A stretch of 34,729 nucleotides of DNA, taken from positions 1 through 34,729 of the forward strand of contig JAODMS010000185.1 of NCBI GenBank assembly GCA_025464925.1. The letters are read 5' to 3'. A program made the translations under genes and the position numbers. Shown here piece after piece: positions 17,314 through 25,018 of the stretch. Positions within the stretch are counted from its first letter, which is position 1, and each line of letters starts with the position of its first letter. The notes below the pieces were generated by a model. It was given only the letters and a program-made list of their open reading frames with translations. It searched no databases and was not told the origin of the DNA. The DNA comes from Arthrobacter sp. (lineage in GTDB: Bacteria > Actinomycetota > Actinomycetes > Actinomycetales > Micrococcaceae).

Positions 17314-18789
17314 TCAGGAAAGCAGCGCACGCACCTGCTGGGGGGTGTCCGCGACGATCGCGGCCAGTCCGTTTCCGGAGAGCCAGCCGCCCACCACTGC
17401 GAGCGAGCCCTCCGCCGCACAGATGCTCCGGACCTCGGCGACGCGCCGTTTGTGCCCGAGGGACGCGAACGGCAGCGCCCCGGCCCAACGCACCACGTCC
17501 CAGCCCACAACGTCCCCGGCCCTGAGCGGGACCGCGAGCAGGGCCGCGGCGTCCTCCAAGGCTGCCCGGAACAGCTCATCGTCGGAGCGGGGCTCCGCGG
17601 CGCTCGAACCGGCCTGCCGGGCAGCCGTCCCCGGGTCCTCGCCGCGTCCGTAGGAGAGCCGGAGGACGTGCGTGCCGGAGCCGGTGGCGGCCGCCAGCCA
17701 GGCCCACTTGGCGGTGGCATGGGTCAGGGCTTTGGCACGGATGCCCGGGCTCTGCGGTGCCACGAGGACGCCGGTGCCGCGTGGCGCGGCGTCAAGTTCC
17801 GGCCGGTCCACCACGAGGGTGACCAGGCTGACGTCGGGTCCGGCGGCGGGCCGTCTGGCCGCGAGCTCCGGCAGGGTGTCCTGGAGCAGTCCGACGGCGG
17901 CGGGGCCGTCCACCGCGACGACCAGCAGGCCGGCATCGTAGGCCGTTCCCCCCGAGGTGACGCGCCAGCCGTGCGCCGTGCGCTCCACTGCGTTCGCCGG
18001 GGAGGCGGCGAGGAGGGTGGCGCCGCGGCGGCGCAGGTCGGCCACGAGCGCGGTGACCAGCAGATGCATCCCGCCCCGCAGGCCGGCGACGGCGGAGCCC
18101 GCCTTGTGCGGCCCCGGCGCCCCTGCCCCGGTCTTCTGCCGGGCAGCGCCGCCCCTTCGCTGGGCGGCCACGGCGGCTGCCAGGGAGCCGTGCCGGCGGA
18201 TGCCGTCGCGCAGGCCCGGTGCCACCATGTCGACGTCGAGCAGGCCGGGATCGGCCGAGTGGACGCCGCCGACAACCGGCGCCACGAGGCGGTCGAGGAC
18301 ACGCCTGCCCATCCGTGCGCCAACCAGCGCCGACACGCTGGTGACCCCGGCCGTGGTGCCCAGCGAGGCGGGCAGCAGGGCATCCACGGAAGCCCGCAGA
18401 GAGCCGAGCAGACCCAGGGAGCGCCGGACCTCCGGGTCCCAGGGGTTGGCCGGGATGCCCAGCACCCCGGTCTTCGGCAGTTCCCGCGGCCCGTCAGGCA
18501 AGTGGACCCAGGCGCCTCCGGGGTTCGGCGGAACTATCTCCCCTGCGAGGCCCAGTTCGGCGGCGAGGTCCGCCACCGCGGAGGACCGGGTGGCGAAGGA
18601 CTCCGCGCCGCTGTCCAGGCTCAGGCCGGCCACCACGTGGCTGCCCACACAGCCGCCCCAGGCGTCGGAGGCTTCCAGGACGGTGGTGTGCACCCCGGCC
18701 CGGGCCAGCTCACGGGCGGCAAGCAGGCCGGAGATCCCGCCGCCGACCACCACGGCGGTCGTCCCGGGGGCGGCAGCGCCTGCGTCCAC
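17314..18789 (-). CDS. cgoX: Coproporphyrinogen III oxidase CgoX (HemY-type, FAD-dependent)
   Basis: Seen: 491 residues with the N-terminal FAD dinucleotide-binding motif VVVGGGISGLLAARELA (about 13-30), the LSLDSGAESFATRSS segment, GGMHLLV in the middle and a C-terminal GGWLSGNGLAAIV FAD motif, the order expected of HemY/protoporphyrinogen-oxidase-like proteins. Known: in Actinobacteria and Firmicutes this enzyme oxidises coproporphyrinogen III to coproporphyrin III with oxygen. With cpfC and chdC nearby that role is inferred here. Start is GTG 18789, 4 bp after the hemE stop. Often annotated hemG or hemY. Confidence 0.94.
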   Translation of the reverse strand: MDAGAAAPGTTAVVVGGGISGLLAARELARAGVHTTVLEASDAWGGCVGSHVVAGLSLDSGAESFATRSSAVADLAAELGLAGEIVPPNPGGAWVHLPDGPRELPKTGVLGIPANPWDPEVRRSLGLLGSLRASVDALLPASLGTTAGVTSVSALVGARMGRRVLDRLVAPVVGGVHSADPGLLDVDMVAPGLRDGIRRHGSLAAAVAAQRRGGAARQKTGAGAPGPHKAGSAVAGLRGGMHLLVTALVADLRRRGATLLAASPANAVERTAHGWRVTSGGTAYDAGLLVVAVDGPAAVGLLQDTLPELAARRPAAGPDVSLVTLVVDRPELDAAPRGTGVLVAPQSPGIRAKALTHATAKWAWLAAATGSGTHVLRLSYGRGEDPGTAARQAGSSAAEPRSDDELFRAALEDAAALLAVPLRAGDVVGWDVVRWAGALPFASLGHKRRVAEVRSICAAEGSLAVVGGWLSGNGLAAIVADTPQQVRALLS

Positions 18790-18793
18790 GCTG

Positions 18794-19960
18794 TTACTCC
18801 GGGGAGATCGAGTGGATCAGTTCGACGACGCGCGTCAATACTGCGGGGTCCGTCTCCGGCGGCACGCCGTGGCCGAGGTTCAGGACGTGGCCCGGGGCCG
18901 CGGCGCCGGCCGCGATCACCTCGCGGACATGGGCCTCCAGCACGTTCCAGGGAGCGGAGAGCAGCGCCGGGTCGATGTTGCCCTGCAGCGGCACCGTCCC
19001 GCCGAGACGGCGGTTGGCTTCATCCAGCGGCAGCCGGTAGTCGACCCCCACGACGTCGACCCCGACGTCGCGCATCGCCACGAGCAGTTCCGAAGTGCCG
19101 GTGCCGAAGTGGATCAGGGGCGCCCCGAAGTGCCGCACATGGTCCAGGGCACGGGACGACGCCGGGGCAACAAAGCGTTCGTAATCAGCCAGGCCCAGCG
19201 AACCTGCCCAGGAGTCGAAGAGCTGGGCGGCGGAGGCGCCGGCTTCTAGCTGCGCCCGGAGGAACATGCCGGAGGCATCGGCGGCCCAGTTGGCCAGGGC
19301 GGTCCAGGTCTCGGGGTCGGCGTGCATCATGGTCCGCGGCCCGAGGTGGTCGCGGGAGGGCTTGCCCTCCACCATGTAGGCCGCGAGGGTGAACGGAGCA
19401 CCCGCAAAGCCGATCAGCGGTGTGCTGCCGAGCTCGGCGACGGTGAGCCGGACCGCTTCCCGGATGGGCTCCAGTGCTTCCCAGGTCAGCTGCGGAAGGG
19501 CGGCGACGTCCGCGGCGGTGCGGACCGGTTTGTCCAGGACTGGCCCCACGCCGGGAACGATGTCCACCCCGACACCGGCGAGTTTGAGCGGAATCACGAT
19601 GTCGGAAAAGAAGATGGCCGCATCGACGTCATGGCGGCGGACCGGCTGCAGGGTGATCTCGGAGGCGAGCTCGGGGCGCAGGCAGGAGTCCAGCATGGCA
19701 ACGCCCTGGCGCAACTTGAGGTACTCAGGAAGCGAACGGCCCGCCTGGCGCATGAACCACACGGGGCGGCGGGAGGGCCTGCCGCCGCGGTATGCGGTGA
19801 TCAGCGGGGAGTTGGCGGTGCGGCCGTCCATCAGCGGATGCCCGGCGTCGAGGCCGCCCGCTGTTGCCTGGCTGTTATTTGCAGTACTGATTTTCGACGT
19901 GCTGATTTTCGACGTACTGATTTTCGACGTGCCGTCGGTGGCCGCAGCGCTAGGAGTCAT
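18794..19960 (-). CDS. hemE: Uroporphyrinogen decarboxylase HemE
   Basis: Seen: 388 residues from ATG 19960. The conserved core starts around residue 60 with [17 protein letters not shown]; other landmarks are [31 protein letters not shown] and [10 protein letters not shown]. Reaction: decarboxylates uroporphyrinogen III to coproporphyrinogen III. Ahead of the core is a non-conserved tail of about 55 residues containing SKIST three times, encoded by a perfect-phase 15-bp tandem repeat. A TTG at 19990 would add 10 residues and is less likely. CACAAT ends 7 nt before the ATG, so a leaderless start is possible, though GAAGG also lies close. First gene of the minus-strand heme cluster, divergent from hemA. 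Confidence 0.95.
   Translation of the reverse strand: MTPSAAATDGTSKISTSKISTSKISTANNSQATAGGLDAGHPLMDGRTANSPLITAYRGGRPSRRPVWFMRQAGRSLPEYLKLRQGVAMLDSCLRPELASEITLQPVRRHDVDAAIFFSDIVIPLKLAGVGVDIVPGVGPVLDKPVRTAADVAALPQLTWEALEPIREAVRLTVAELGSTPLIGFAGAPFTLAAYMVEGKPSRDHLGPRTMMHADPETWTALANWAADASGMFLRAQLEAGASAAQLFDSWAGSLGLADYERFVAPASSRALDHVRHFGAPLIHFGTGTSELLVAMRDVGVDVVGVDYRLPLDEANRRLGGTVPLQGNIDPALLSAPWNVLEAHVREVIAAGAAAPGHVLNLGHGVPPETDPAVLTRVVELIHSISPE
19884..19928. repeat. 15-bp x 3 tandem repeat within the 5' end of hemE
   Basis: Plus-strand unit GTACTGATTTTCGAC, at 19884-19898, 19899-19913 (one A-to-G change) and 19914-19928. The unit length is a multiple of three, so copy number can change without shifting the frame; it encodes the pentapeptide SKIST in HemE. 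The repeat is markedly more AT-rich than the rest of the gene. Confidence 0.9.
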
Positions 19961-20119
19961 GCCTTCGATTGTGCCGAAAATTGCCCCCAAAAGATAACGG
20001 ACAGCCTGTCACCGGGGCCACCGGGGGCACTCCCGTGGCACGAATCACATGCCGGCGTGCGCGGCCCCACGCCGGATCGTGGTTCTATACGGACACGAAA
20101 AAGCTATGATTGTCCTGCT
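19961..20119. promoter_or_regulatory. Divergent hemE/hemA promoter region
   Basis: The plus strand has TATGAT at 20105-20110, 9 nt before the hemA GTG, and no Shine-Dalgarno, so the hemA mRNA is probably leaderless or nearly so. On the minus strand CACAAT (19968-19973) ends 7 nt before the hemE ATG. Between them is an inverted repeat CCGGCGTG (20052-20059) / CACGCCGG (20068-20075) with an 8-nt centre, a candidate operator shared by both directions. No -35 box is convincing. Confidence 0.5.
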
Positions 20120-21460
20120 GTGGTTCTTTTCTCATTGGTGGCTACACACGCCGACATCGATCTCGAGACCGTTGCTCAACTGAGCACCGGTGCTTCAGAG
20201 CTCGCCACGTCCACCCTCGCCGGATCGCCGGCAGTGGCAGGTGCCATTGTCCTGGCCACCTGCAACCGCTTCGAAATCTACGGGGAAGCCCCGCAGCCGG
20301 ATGACGTCGAGGCTGCCCGCGCTGCCCTCATCTCCCAGATCAGCGGCACCAGCGGTCTCAACGATCAGCTGGTCTCCCGCTCCTTCAGCACCCGCACAGG
20401 ACCCGAGGTCAGCCAGCACCTCTTTGCGGTCAGCTCGGGGCTGGACTCAGCCGTGGTCGGCGAACGCGAAATTGCCGGACAGGTCCGGCGCGCCCTGATC
20501 ACCGCGCAGCACGAAGGCACGGCCAGCTCCGGGCTGGTGCGGTTGTTCCAGGCCGCCTCCAAGACGGCCAAGGACGTCGGCGCCCAGACAGCGCTCGGCT
20601 CCCGGGGCCTCTCCATTGTGTCCGTGGCGCTGGACCTTGCCACCGATCTGTCCGAGGATCCCGACTGGTCCACCAAAAAAGCCGTCATCTTCGGCACCGG
20701 CGCCTATGCCGGAGCGACCATGTCGCTGTTGCGCGAGCGCGGCTGCACGGACGTATCAGTCTTCTCCTCCTCCGGCCGGGCCGCCGGCTTTGTCGCCACC
20801 CGCGGAGGCACGGCCCTGGACAGCGAAACCCTTCCCGCCGCCGTTGCCGCGGCGGATGTCATGATCGGTTGCAGCGGCTCTGACACCCGCGTCGAAGCGG
20901 CGGAACTGGGCCGGATCCGGGCGGCATCACCGCAGCCGCTGATCGCCATCGATCTGGCCCTCACCCATGACTTCGACCCCGCCGTCAGCGACCTCGATGG
21001 CGTGGAGTTGCTGACGCTGGAGTCTGTCCGCCTTGCTGCCCCGGAGGAACAGGCCGAGTCACTGGCCCAGGCCAGCAGCATTGTCACGGGTGCGGCAAGC
21101 GCCTTCGAGCAGGAGCGCCAGGCGCGCTCCATGGACGCCGCCATCGTCGCACTGCGCCGCCACACGATGAACGTGCTCGATGCGGAAATGGAAAAGGTCC
21201 GCGCCCGGCACGGCTGCACCGCCGCGGCCGAGGAAGTGGAATTTGCCTTGCGCCGGATGGTCAAGCAGCTGCTGCACGTTCCCACCGTCCGCGCCCGTGA
21301 ACTCGCCGCCAACGGGCAGCAGGAACACTACGTCGCCGGACTCGAAGCCCTGTACGGCATCACGGTCGACCAGCCCGCGTCCGCCCCGGCCGCCGGAGCA
21401 GACTGCCCGGCCGGTCACGGCTCCGCCGAGCTGCCCAGGGACCAGCGGCACTCCGCCTGA
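20120..21460 (+). CDS. hemA: Glutamyl-tRNA reductase HemA
   Basis: Seen: 446 residues from GTG 20120, giving the typical beginning [17 protein letters not shown]. The catalytic cysteine is Cys48 in [12 protein letters not shown]; other landmarks are [20 protein letters not shown], the NADPH-binding [13 protein letters not shown] and the C-terminal dimerisation helix region. Reaction: reduces glutamyl-tRNA(Glu) to glutamate-1-semialdehyde, the committed and usually regulated step of heme synthesis. The frame is open for hundreds of bases upstream, but that part is antisense to hemE. Placed head-to-head with the other heme genes. The C-terminal tail is Ala/Pro-rich and poorly conserved. Confidence 0.95.
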   Translation: MVLFSLVATHADIDLETVAQLSTGASELATSTLAGSPAVAGAIVLATCNRFEIYGEAPQPDDVEAARAALISQISGTSGLNDQLVSRSFSTRTGPEVSQHLFAVSSGLDSAVVGEREIAGQVRRALITAQHEGTASSGLVRLFQAASKTAKDVGAQTALGSRGLSIVSVALDLATDLSEDPDWSTKKAVIFGTGAYAGATMSLLRERGCTDVSVFSSSGRAAGFVATRGGTALDSETLPAAVAAADVMIGCSGSDTRVEAAELGRIRAASPQPLIAIDLALTHDFDPAVSDLDGVELLTLESVRLAAPEEQAESLAQASSIVTGAASAFEQERQARSMDAAIVALRRHTMNVLDAEMEKVRARHGCTAAAEEVEFALRRMVKQLLHVPTVRARELAANGQQEHYVAGLEALYGITVDQPASAPAAGADCPAGHGSAELPRDQRHSA

Positions 21461-21462
21461 CA

Positions 21463-21476
21463 TGCCGGCTCCGGCA
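21463..21476. terminator. Short GC hairpin after hemA (weak terminator candidate)
   Basis: TGCCGG-CT-CCGGCA just after the hemA stop codon, in the 70-bp gap between the convergent hemA and moeZ. It has no T-run, so its termination ability is doubtful. Confidence 0.3.
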
Positions 21477-21530
21477 GGGTCCGGCCGGCCCGGCCGACGA
21501 CGTTGGGCCCCGTCAGTTCGGCGGGCAGTG

Positions 21531-22742
21531 TCAGTAGACCGGTTTCCCGGGTTCCACATCACGCACCCAGGCGAGGATCCCGCCCTCGAGGTGGCTGACG
21601 CGTTCGTAGCCGGCGGCGCGCGCGGCGGCCAGGACGGCTGCGGAACGCATGCCGCCCTTGCAGTGGAAGACAATCTCCCTGTCCTGCGGCAGCTCCTGCC
21701 ACGCCTCGCCGGCCAGGATTTTGCCCTGCGGAATCAGCACTGCTCCGTCGATGCGGACGATCTCGTACTCCCCGCTCTCGCGCACATCCACGAGTTCGAA
21801 GTCCTTGAGCCCGGCCTCGCGGGAAGCCAGCATGGTCGCGAGCTGGGTCGCCGTGACGGTGTGTCCAATTCCTGCCTCCGCCGCGGGGCTGATCCCGCAG
21901 AAAGCCTCATAGTCGGCGAGTTCGGTGATGCGCTCCGCCGCGGGATCGCGGGCCACCTTGATCTCACGCCAGGTTCCGCCCAGCGCGTCGTACAGCGCGA
22001 CCCGCCCCAGCAGTGAACGCCCGACGCCGGTGATCAGCTTGACGGCCTCCGTCACCATCAGCGATCCGACGGCAGCGCACAGCATGCCGAACACGCCGCC
22101 CTCGCCGCAGGACGGCACGGATCCGGCCGGAGGCGCCTCCGGATAGAGGTCCCGGTACGTCGGCCCGTGCTGTTCCCAGAAGACGCTGACCTGGCCGTCG
22201 AAGCGGAAGATCGAACCCCAGACGTACGGCTTTCCGAGGATCGCAGCAGCGTCGTTCACCAGGTAGCGGGTGGCGAAGTTGTCGGCGCCGTCGAGGATGA
22301 GGTCATACCCGGCAAAGAGTTCCACGGCGTTGCCGGCATCCAGGCGGACGTTGTGGAGCCGGACGTCCACAAGCGGGTTCAGGGCCGCGATGGCATCGCG
22401 GGCGGACTCGATCTTGGGCCGTCCGACATCCGCAACACCATGGATGACCTGGCGCTGGAGGTTGCTGAGGTCCACGTCGTCATCGTCGATGATGCCCAGG
22501 GTTCCCACCCCCGCGGCGGCCAGGTACAGCAGCGCGGGCGAGCCGAGGCCGCCGGCGCCGATCACCAGGACCTTGGCGTTCTTGAGGCGGCGCTGGCCGA
22601 GCGCCCCGATCTCGGGAATGATCAGGTGCCGGGAGTAGCGTTCCACCTCTTCCGGACTCAAGCCCTCCGCCGGTTCGACCAGCGGTCCGGGCATCAATTC
22701 CGGGGTTGCGGGGGCGGGGTCTGCGCTGAACTGGGAAGCCAT
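21531..22742 (-). CDS. moeZ: MoeZ-type adenylyltransferase/sulfurtransferase (ThiF/MoeB domain plus rhodanese)
   Basis: Seen: 403 residues in two domains. Residues ~30-280 are a ThiF/MoeB E1-like domain: YSRHLIIPEIG, the ATP loop VIGAGGLGSPALLYLAAAGVG, DLSNLQRQVIH and DGADNFATRYLVND. Residues ~295-400 are a rhodanese domain with the active cysteine in VFHCKGGMRSAA. The CxxC zinc pairs of E. coli MoeB are not seen. Known: such fusions adenylate the C-terminus of small sulfur-carrier proteins and thiolate them (molybdenum cofactor, cysteine or thiamine-type pathways). No carrier-protein gene is in the window, so the partner is unknown. Divergent from the TetR gene. From memory Mtb Rv3206c lies in the same context. 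Confidence 0.92.
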   Translation of the reverse strand: MASQFSADPAPATPELMPGPLVEPAEGLSPEEVERYSRHLIIPEIGALGQRRLKNAKVLVIGAGGLGSPALLYLAAAGVGTLGIIDDDDVDLSNLQRQVIHGVADVGRPKIESARDAIAALNPLVDVRLHNVRLDAGNAVELFAGYDLILDGADNFATRYLVNDAAAILGKPYVWGSIFRFDGQVSVFWEQHGPTYRDLYPEAPPAGSVPSCGEGGVFGMLCAAVGSLMVTEAVKLITGVGRSLLGRVALYDALGGTWREIKVARDPAAERITELADYEAFCGISPAAEAGIGHTVTATQLATMLASREAGLKDFELVDVRESGEYEIVRIDGAVLIPQGKILAGEAWQELPQDREIVFHCKGGMRSAAVLAAARAAGYERVSHLEGGILAWVRDVEPGKPVY

Positions 22743-22769
22743 ACTTCAATCTATGCCCGAAGATACCGC

Positions 22770-22793
22770 CGGGTCATAATTACCCGCGCGTAA
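22770..22793. promoter_or_regulatory. Candidate operator between moeZ and the TetR gene
   Basis: Two overlapping inverted repeats: CGGGT-N7-ACCCG (22770-22786) and TTAC-N6-GTAA (22780-22793). They sit in the 85-bp divergent gap and surround an AT-rich patch TCATAATTAC that could be a -10 region. TetR-family proteins commonly bind such sites next to their own gene; binding here is inference. Confidence 0.4.
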
Positions 22794-22827
22794 AGTGGAG
22801 GTAACAGCGAGGGAAAGTAGGCCGACA

Positions 22828-23496
22828 ATGATCCATCAGGCACCGGTTGAGCGGGGGAATGACGGAAAAGTGCCGGCCGGGCAGCCGCGGAGCGGTGGAC
22901 AGCGCTCCGCGCGCCTCCCCCGGGACGAACGCCGGGCGCAGCTGCTGGCGGCCGCGCAGGAAGTGTTCGTGGCCAACGGCTACCACGGCGCCGCCATGGA
23001 TGAAATAGCCGAGACCGCGCATGTGAGCAAGCCCGTGCTGTACCAGCACTTTCCGTCCAAGCGGGAGCTCTACCTGGCCCTGCTGGACAGCCATCTGACG
23101 GAGCTCATAGGCCTTCTCCTGGGGGCCCTGGATTCCACCACCGACAACGATGAGCGCGTCCAGGCCGTCATGCGCGCCTACTTCCAGTTCATCGCCAACG
23201 ATGACCAGGCTTACCGCCTCGTGTTCGAATCGGACCTGATCAACGACCCCAACGTGAGTGCCCGTCTGGAGGCGTTCAACAAGACCTTCGCGGACGCCGT
23301 CGCCCGCGTGATCGCCGAGGACACCAAGCTGCCCGAACTCGAAGCCCAGCTGCTGGGCCGCGGGCTCGCCGGAATGGCACACGTCAGCGCCCGGTACTGG
23401 CTCGAAACCGGCGGGAGTCTTGACCTCGATGTGGCCAGTGACCTGATCTACCGTTTAGCTTGGCGCGGAATCTCGCGGTTCCCCAAAGGGTCCTAG
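22828..23496 (+). CDS. TetR/AcrR-family transcriptional regulator
   Basis: Seen: 222 residues. After a loose N-terminal tail of about 30 residues comes a classic TetR DNA-binding domain: RDERRAQLLAAAQEVFVANG, then the helix-turn-helix MDEIAETAHVSKPVLYQHFPSKREL (about 57-81). The remainder is a helical ligand or dimer domain with no recognisable ligand signature. Start ATG 22828 has GAGGGAAAG (22809-22817) upstream; an in-frame GTG 11 codons earlier is less likely. Followed closely by DUF3107, an arrangement I recall from Mtb (Rv3208-Rv3208A). Targets and ligand unknown; divergent moeZ and its own gene are the obvious candidates. Confidence 0.93.
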   Translation: MIHQAPVERGNDGKVPAGQPRSGGQRSARLPRDERRAQLLAAAQEVFVANGYHGAAMDEIAETAHVSKPVLYQHFPSKRELYLALLDSHLTELIGLLLGALDSTTDNDERVQAVMRAYFQFIANDDQAYRLVFESDLINDPNVSARLEAFNKTFADAVARVIAEDTKLPELEAQLLGRGLAGMAHVSARYWLETGGSLDLDVASDLIYRLAWRGISRFPKGS

Positions 23497-23547
23497 ACTA
23501 CAAATAGAGAACACCCTTAGAACTTTGATTGGCTGGGAGGCCTTGCT

Positions 23548-23772
23548 GTGGAAGTAAAGATCGGCATTCAGAACATCGGCCGCGAAATTGTCCTGGAATC
23601 GACCCAGGATGCGGATGCTTTGGCCAAAGTTGTCGGAGAGGCCATTTCCAACGGCACCGAGCTCCGCTTGACCGATGACAAGGGCCGCCAGATCATCGTC
23701 CCCGCCAGCGTCCTCGGCTACGTCGAGATCGGCGCGGAGGAAACACGCCGCGTGGGCTTCGGCGCCCTCTAG
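23548..23772 (+). CDS. DUF3107 family protein (TB9.4-like), 74 aa
   Basis: Seen: 74 residues from GTG 23548, preceded by a good ribosome-binding site GGGAGG (23535-23540). The sequence begins EVKIGIQNIGREIVLES and contains LRLTDDKGRQIIVPASVLGYVEIG, which I recognise as the small actinobacterial DUF3107 family represented in Mtb by Rv3208A/TB9.4. It looks like a compact soluble alpha/beta protein with no catalytic motif, signal or membrane segment. Function is not known. It follows the TetR gene by 51 bp and precedes a small membrane-protein gene by 46 bp, so the three may be co-transcribed. Confidence 0.9.
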   Translation: MEVKIGIQNIGREIVLESTQDADALAKVVGEAISNGTELRLTDDKGRQIIVPASVLGYVEIGAEETRRVGFGAL

Positions 23773-23818
23773 CCACCCCCTGTCCCTGCAGCTGTCCGAC
23801 GAAGAGGAGGTGTCCTGG

Positions 23819-24124
23819 ATGCTTTCCCTGATTGTGGTCGCCCTGGTGACCGTTGCCGCAGGTTTCGTGGTCTGGGCCAACGACAAGCGGCACACCAAGT
23901 ACGGTATCAGCGTGCCTGCGGGTGTCGCCGTCGCCGTCGGAATGCTCAGCTGGATCGCTTTCATGGCGGCAGGATTCGGCTACCAGCCGGGCCTGACCTG
24001 GATCCCCTGGGTCCTGCCAATGGTGCTGGGCACGGCCGCAGCAGTCGCAGCCGCGTGGCACCTCGGCAGGAACCGCACCCGGCACGACACGGCGCGGCTC
24101 ACCGCCGTCCTGAAGCAGATCTAG
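23819..24124 (+). CDS. Small membrane protein, 101 aa, function unknown
   Basis: Seen: 101 residues with three hydrophobic segments (about 2-20, 31-52 and 62-85) and a short basic, His/Arg-rich C-terminus (HLGRNRTRHDTARL). The start ATG 23819 has an excellent ribosome-binding site GAGGAGG at 23804-23810; the frame is open further upstream but antisense-like there. No domain is recognised. It lies 46 bp after DUF3107 and probably shares its transcript. From memory a small membrane protein (Rv3209) occupies a similar place in Mtb, but sequence similarity cannot be judged here. Confidence 0.8.
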   Translation: MLSLIVVALVTVAAGFVVWANDKRHTKYGISVPAGVAVAVGMLSWIAFMAAGFGYQPGLTWIPWVLPMVLGTAAAVAAAWHLGRNRTRHDTARLTAVLKQI

Positions 24125-24154
24125 TCCAGGCCGGGACGTTCCTGCTCCTCGGAG

Positions 24155-24829
24155 CTAATCCTCCGGGAGGTCGGGGCCGGAGCCTTCTTCGGTGCAGAGG
24201 CAGAGCCTGTTTCCCTGCGCATCCGTGACCACCACCCAGTCGGGTGCGTGGTCACGGTTCATTAAGGCCCCGGCGGCCGCCGTCTTTTCCAGCACCGGGC
24301 CGGACTCGGCCTTGCTCCGGTGGATGTCGAGGTGGATGCGGTTGGCGTCCGGTGTTGCCGTCTGCTGGAACCAGAGCCCGGGGCCGCGGCCGTACGGGTC
24401 CACGAAGTCGCCGAACCTGCCCTTACGGTAGCCGAGGGCAAGCCGCCAGACCTCCGAAATCTCCGCCGGATCGTCCGAATCGATCGCAATTTCCACCGTC
24501 CGGTACAGCCCGGGTTCCGCGCTGGCGCCCACGTCCGCGGCCGCCGCGCTGGCCGCCGACGCCGCCCGAAGGTCCCGCGGCGTGACCTCGGATCCGGCGT
24601 CATGGGAACTGAAACGGAGAAAGACCCTGTTGTAGCGCCAATCCAGGTCCGGATGGTGGTCCTGCTCTTCGGCCAGGCGCCCGACGGCGGCAACCAGCTC
24701 CAGCGCGGCGGCCGGTGTCGGTGCCTTGTACACCGTCACCAGCCCGCCAAGGCGGTACCTCCAGTCCGGGAGGCCCGCCAGGGCTTCGTCGATCTGGTGG
24801 CGGGGAAGGACGTCTTCCGTGGCTGCCAT
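24155..24829 (-). CDS. Pterin-4a-carbinolamine dehydratase domain fused to a VOC (glyoxalase-like) domain
   Basis: Seen: 224 residues. The N-terminal ~95 residues are a pterin carbinolamine dehydratase (PCD/DCoH): the signature EEQDHHPDLDW at 54-64 with His58 and His59, and the third active-site histidine His76 in FSSHDAGSEVT. The C-terminal part from about residue 105 is a VOC/glyoxalase-like domain (YRTVEIAIDSDDPAEISEVW ... IHLDIHRSK ... VVVTDAQGNRLCLC). Known: PCD recycles the 4a-hydroxy-pterin made by aromatic amino acid hydroxylases. No such hydroxylase is in the window, so the pterin substrate is uncertain and a non-pterin role is possible. The start has a clear AAGGAG ribosome-binding site. 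The 189-bp gap upstream (24830-25018) holds only a possible -10, TAGGCT at 24923-24928 on the minus strand. Confidence 0.88.
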   Translation of the reverse strand: MAATEDVLPRHQIDEALAGLPDWRYRLGGLVTVYKAPTPAAALELVAAVGRLAEEQDHHPDLDWRYNRVFLRFSSHDAGSEVTPRDLRAASAASAAAADVGASAEPGLYRTVEIAIDSDDPAEISEVWRLALGYRKGRFGDFVDPYGRGPGLWFQQTATPDANRIHLDIHRSKAESGPVLEKTAAAGALMNRDHAPDWVVVTDAQGNRLCLCTEEGSGPDLPED

Positions 24830-25018
24830 GGCAGGCTCCTTGATGTCAGTTGACCGAACCGGGTGGCGGTCACCGCGGAGCTGCCGGGCCCGCGGCGCGG
24901 GATCCTGCCGGCCGTTTACGCCAGCCTACCGATGATGAGGACCTGTTTGAAGGCTCGCCCCGTCAGCGCGGAATCCTGCGCCCAGGTCATGGCGGTGGAC
25001 TCCTGACCGACAGCAGCC

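Noticed and set aside
19884..19928. CRISPR-like repeat array
   Set aside because: The 15-bp units are directly adjacent with no spacers and lie inside the hemE reading frame.
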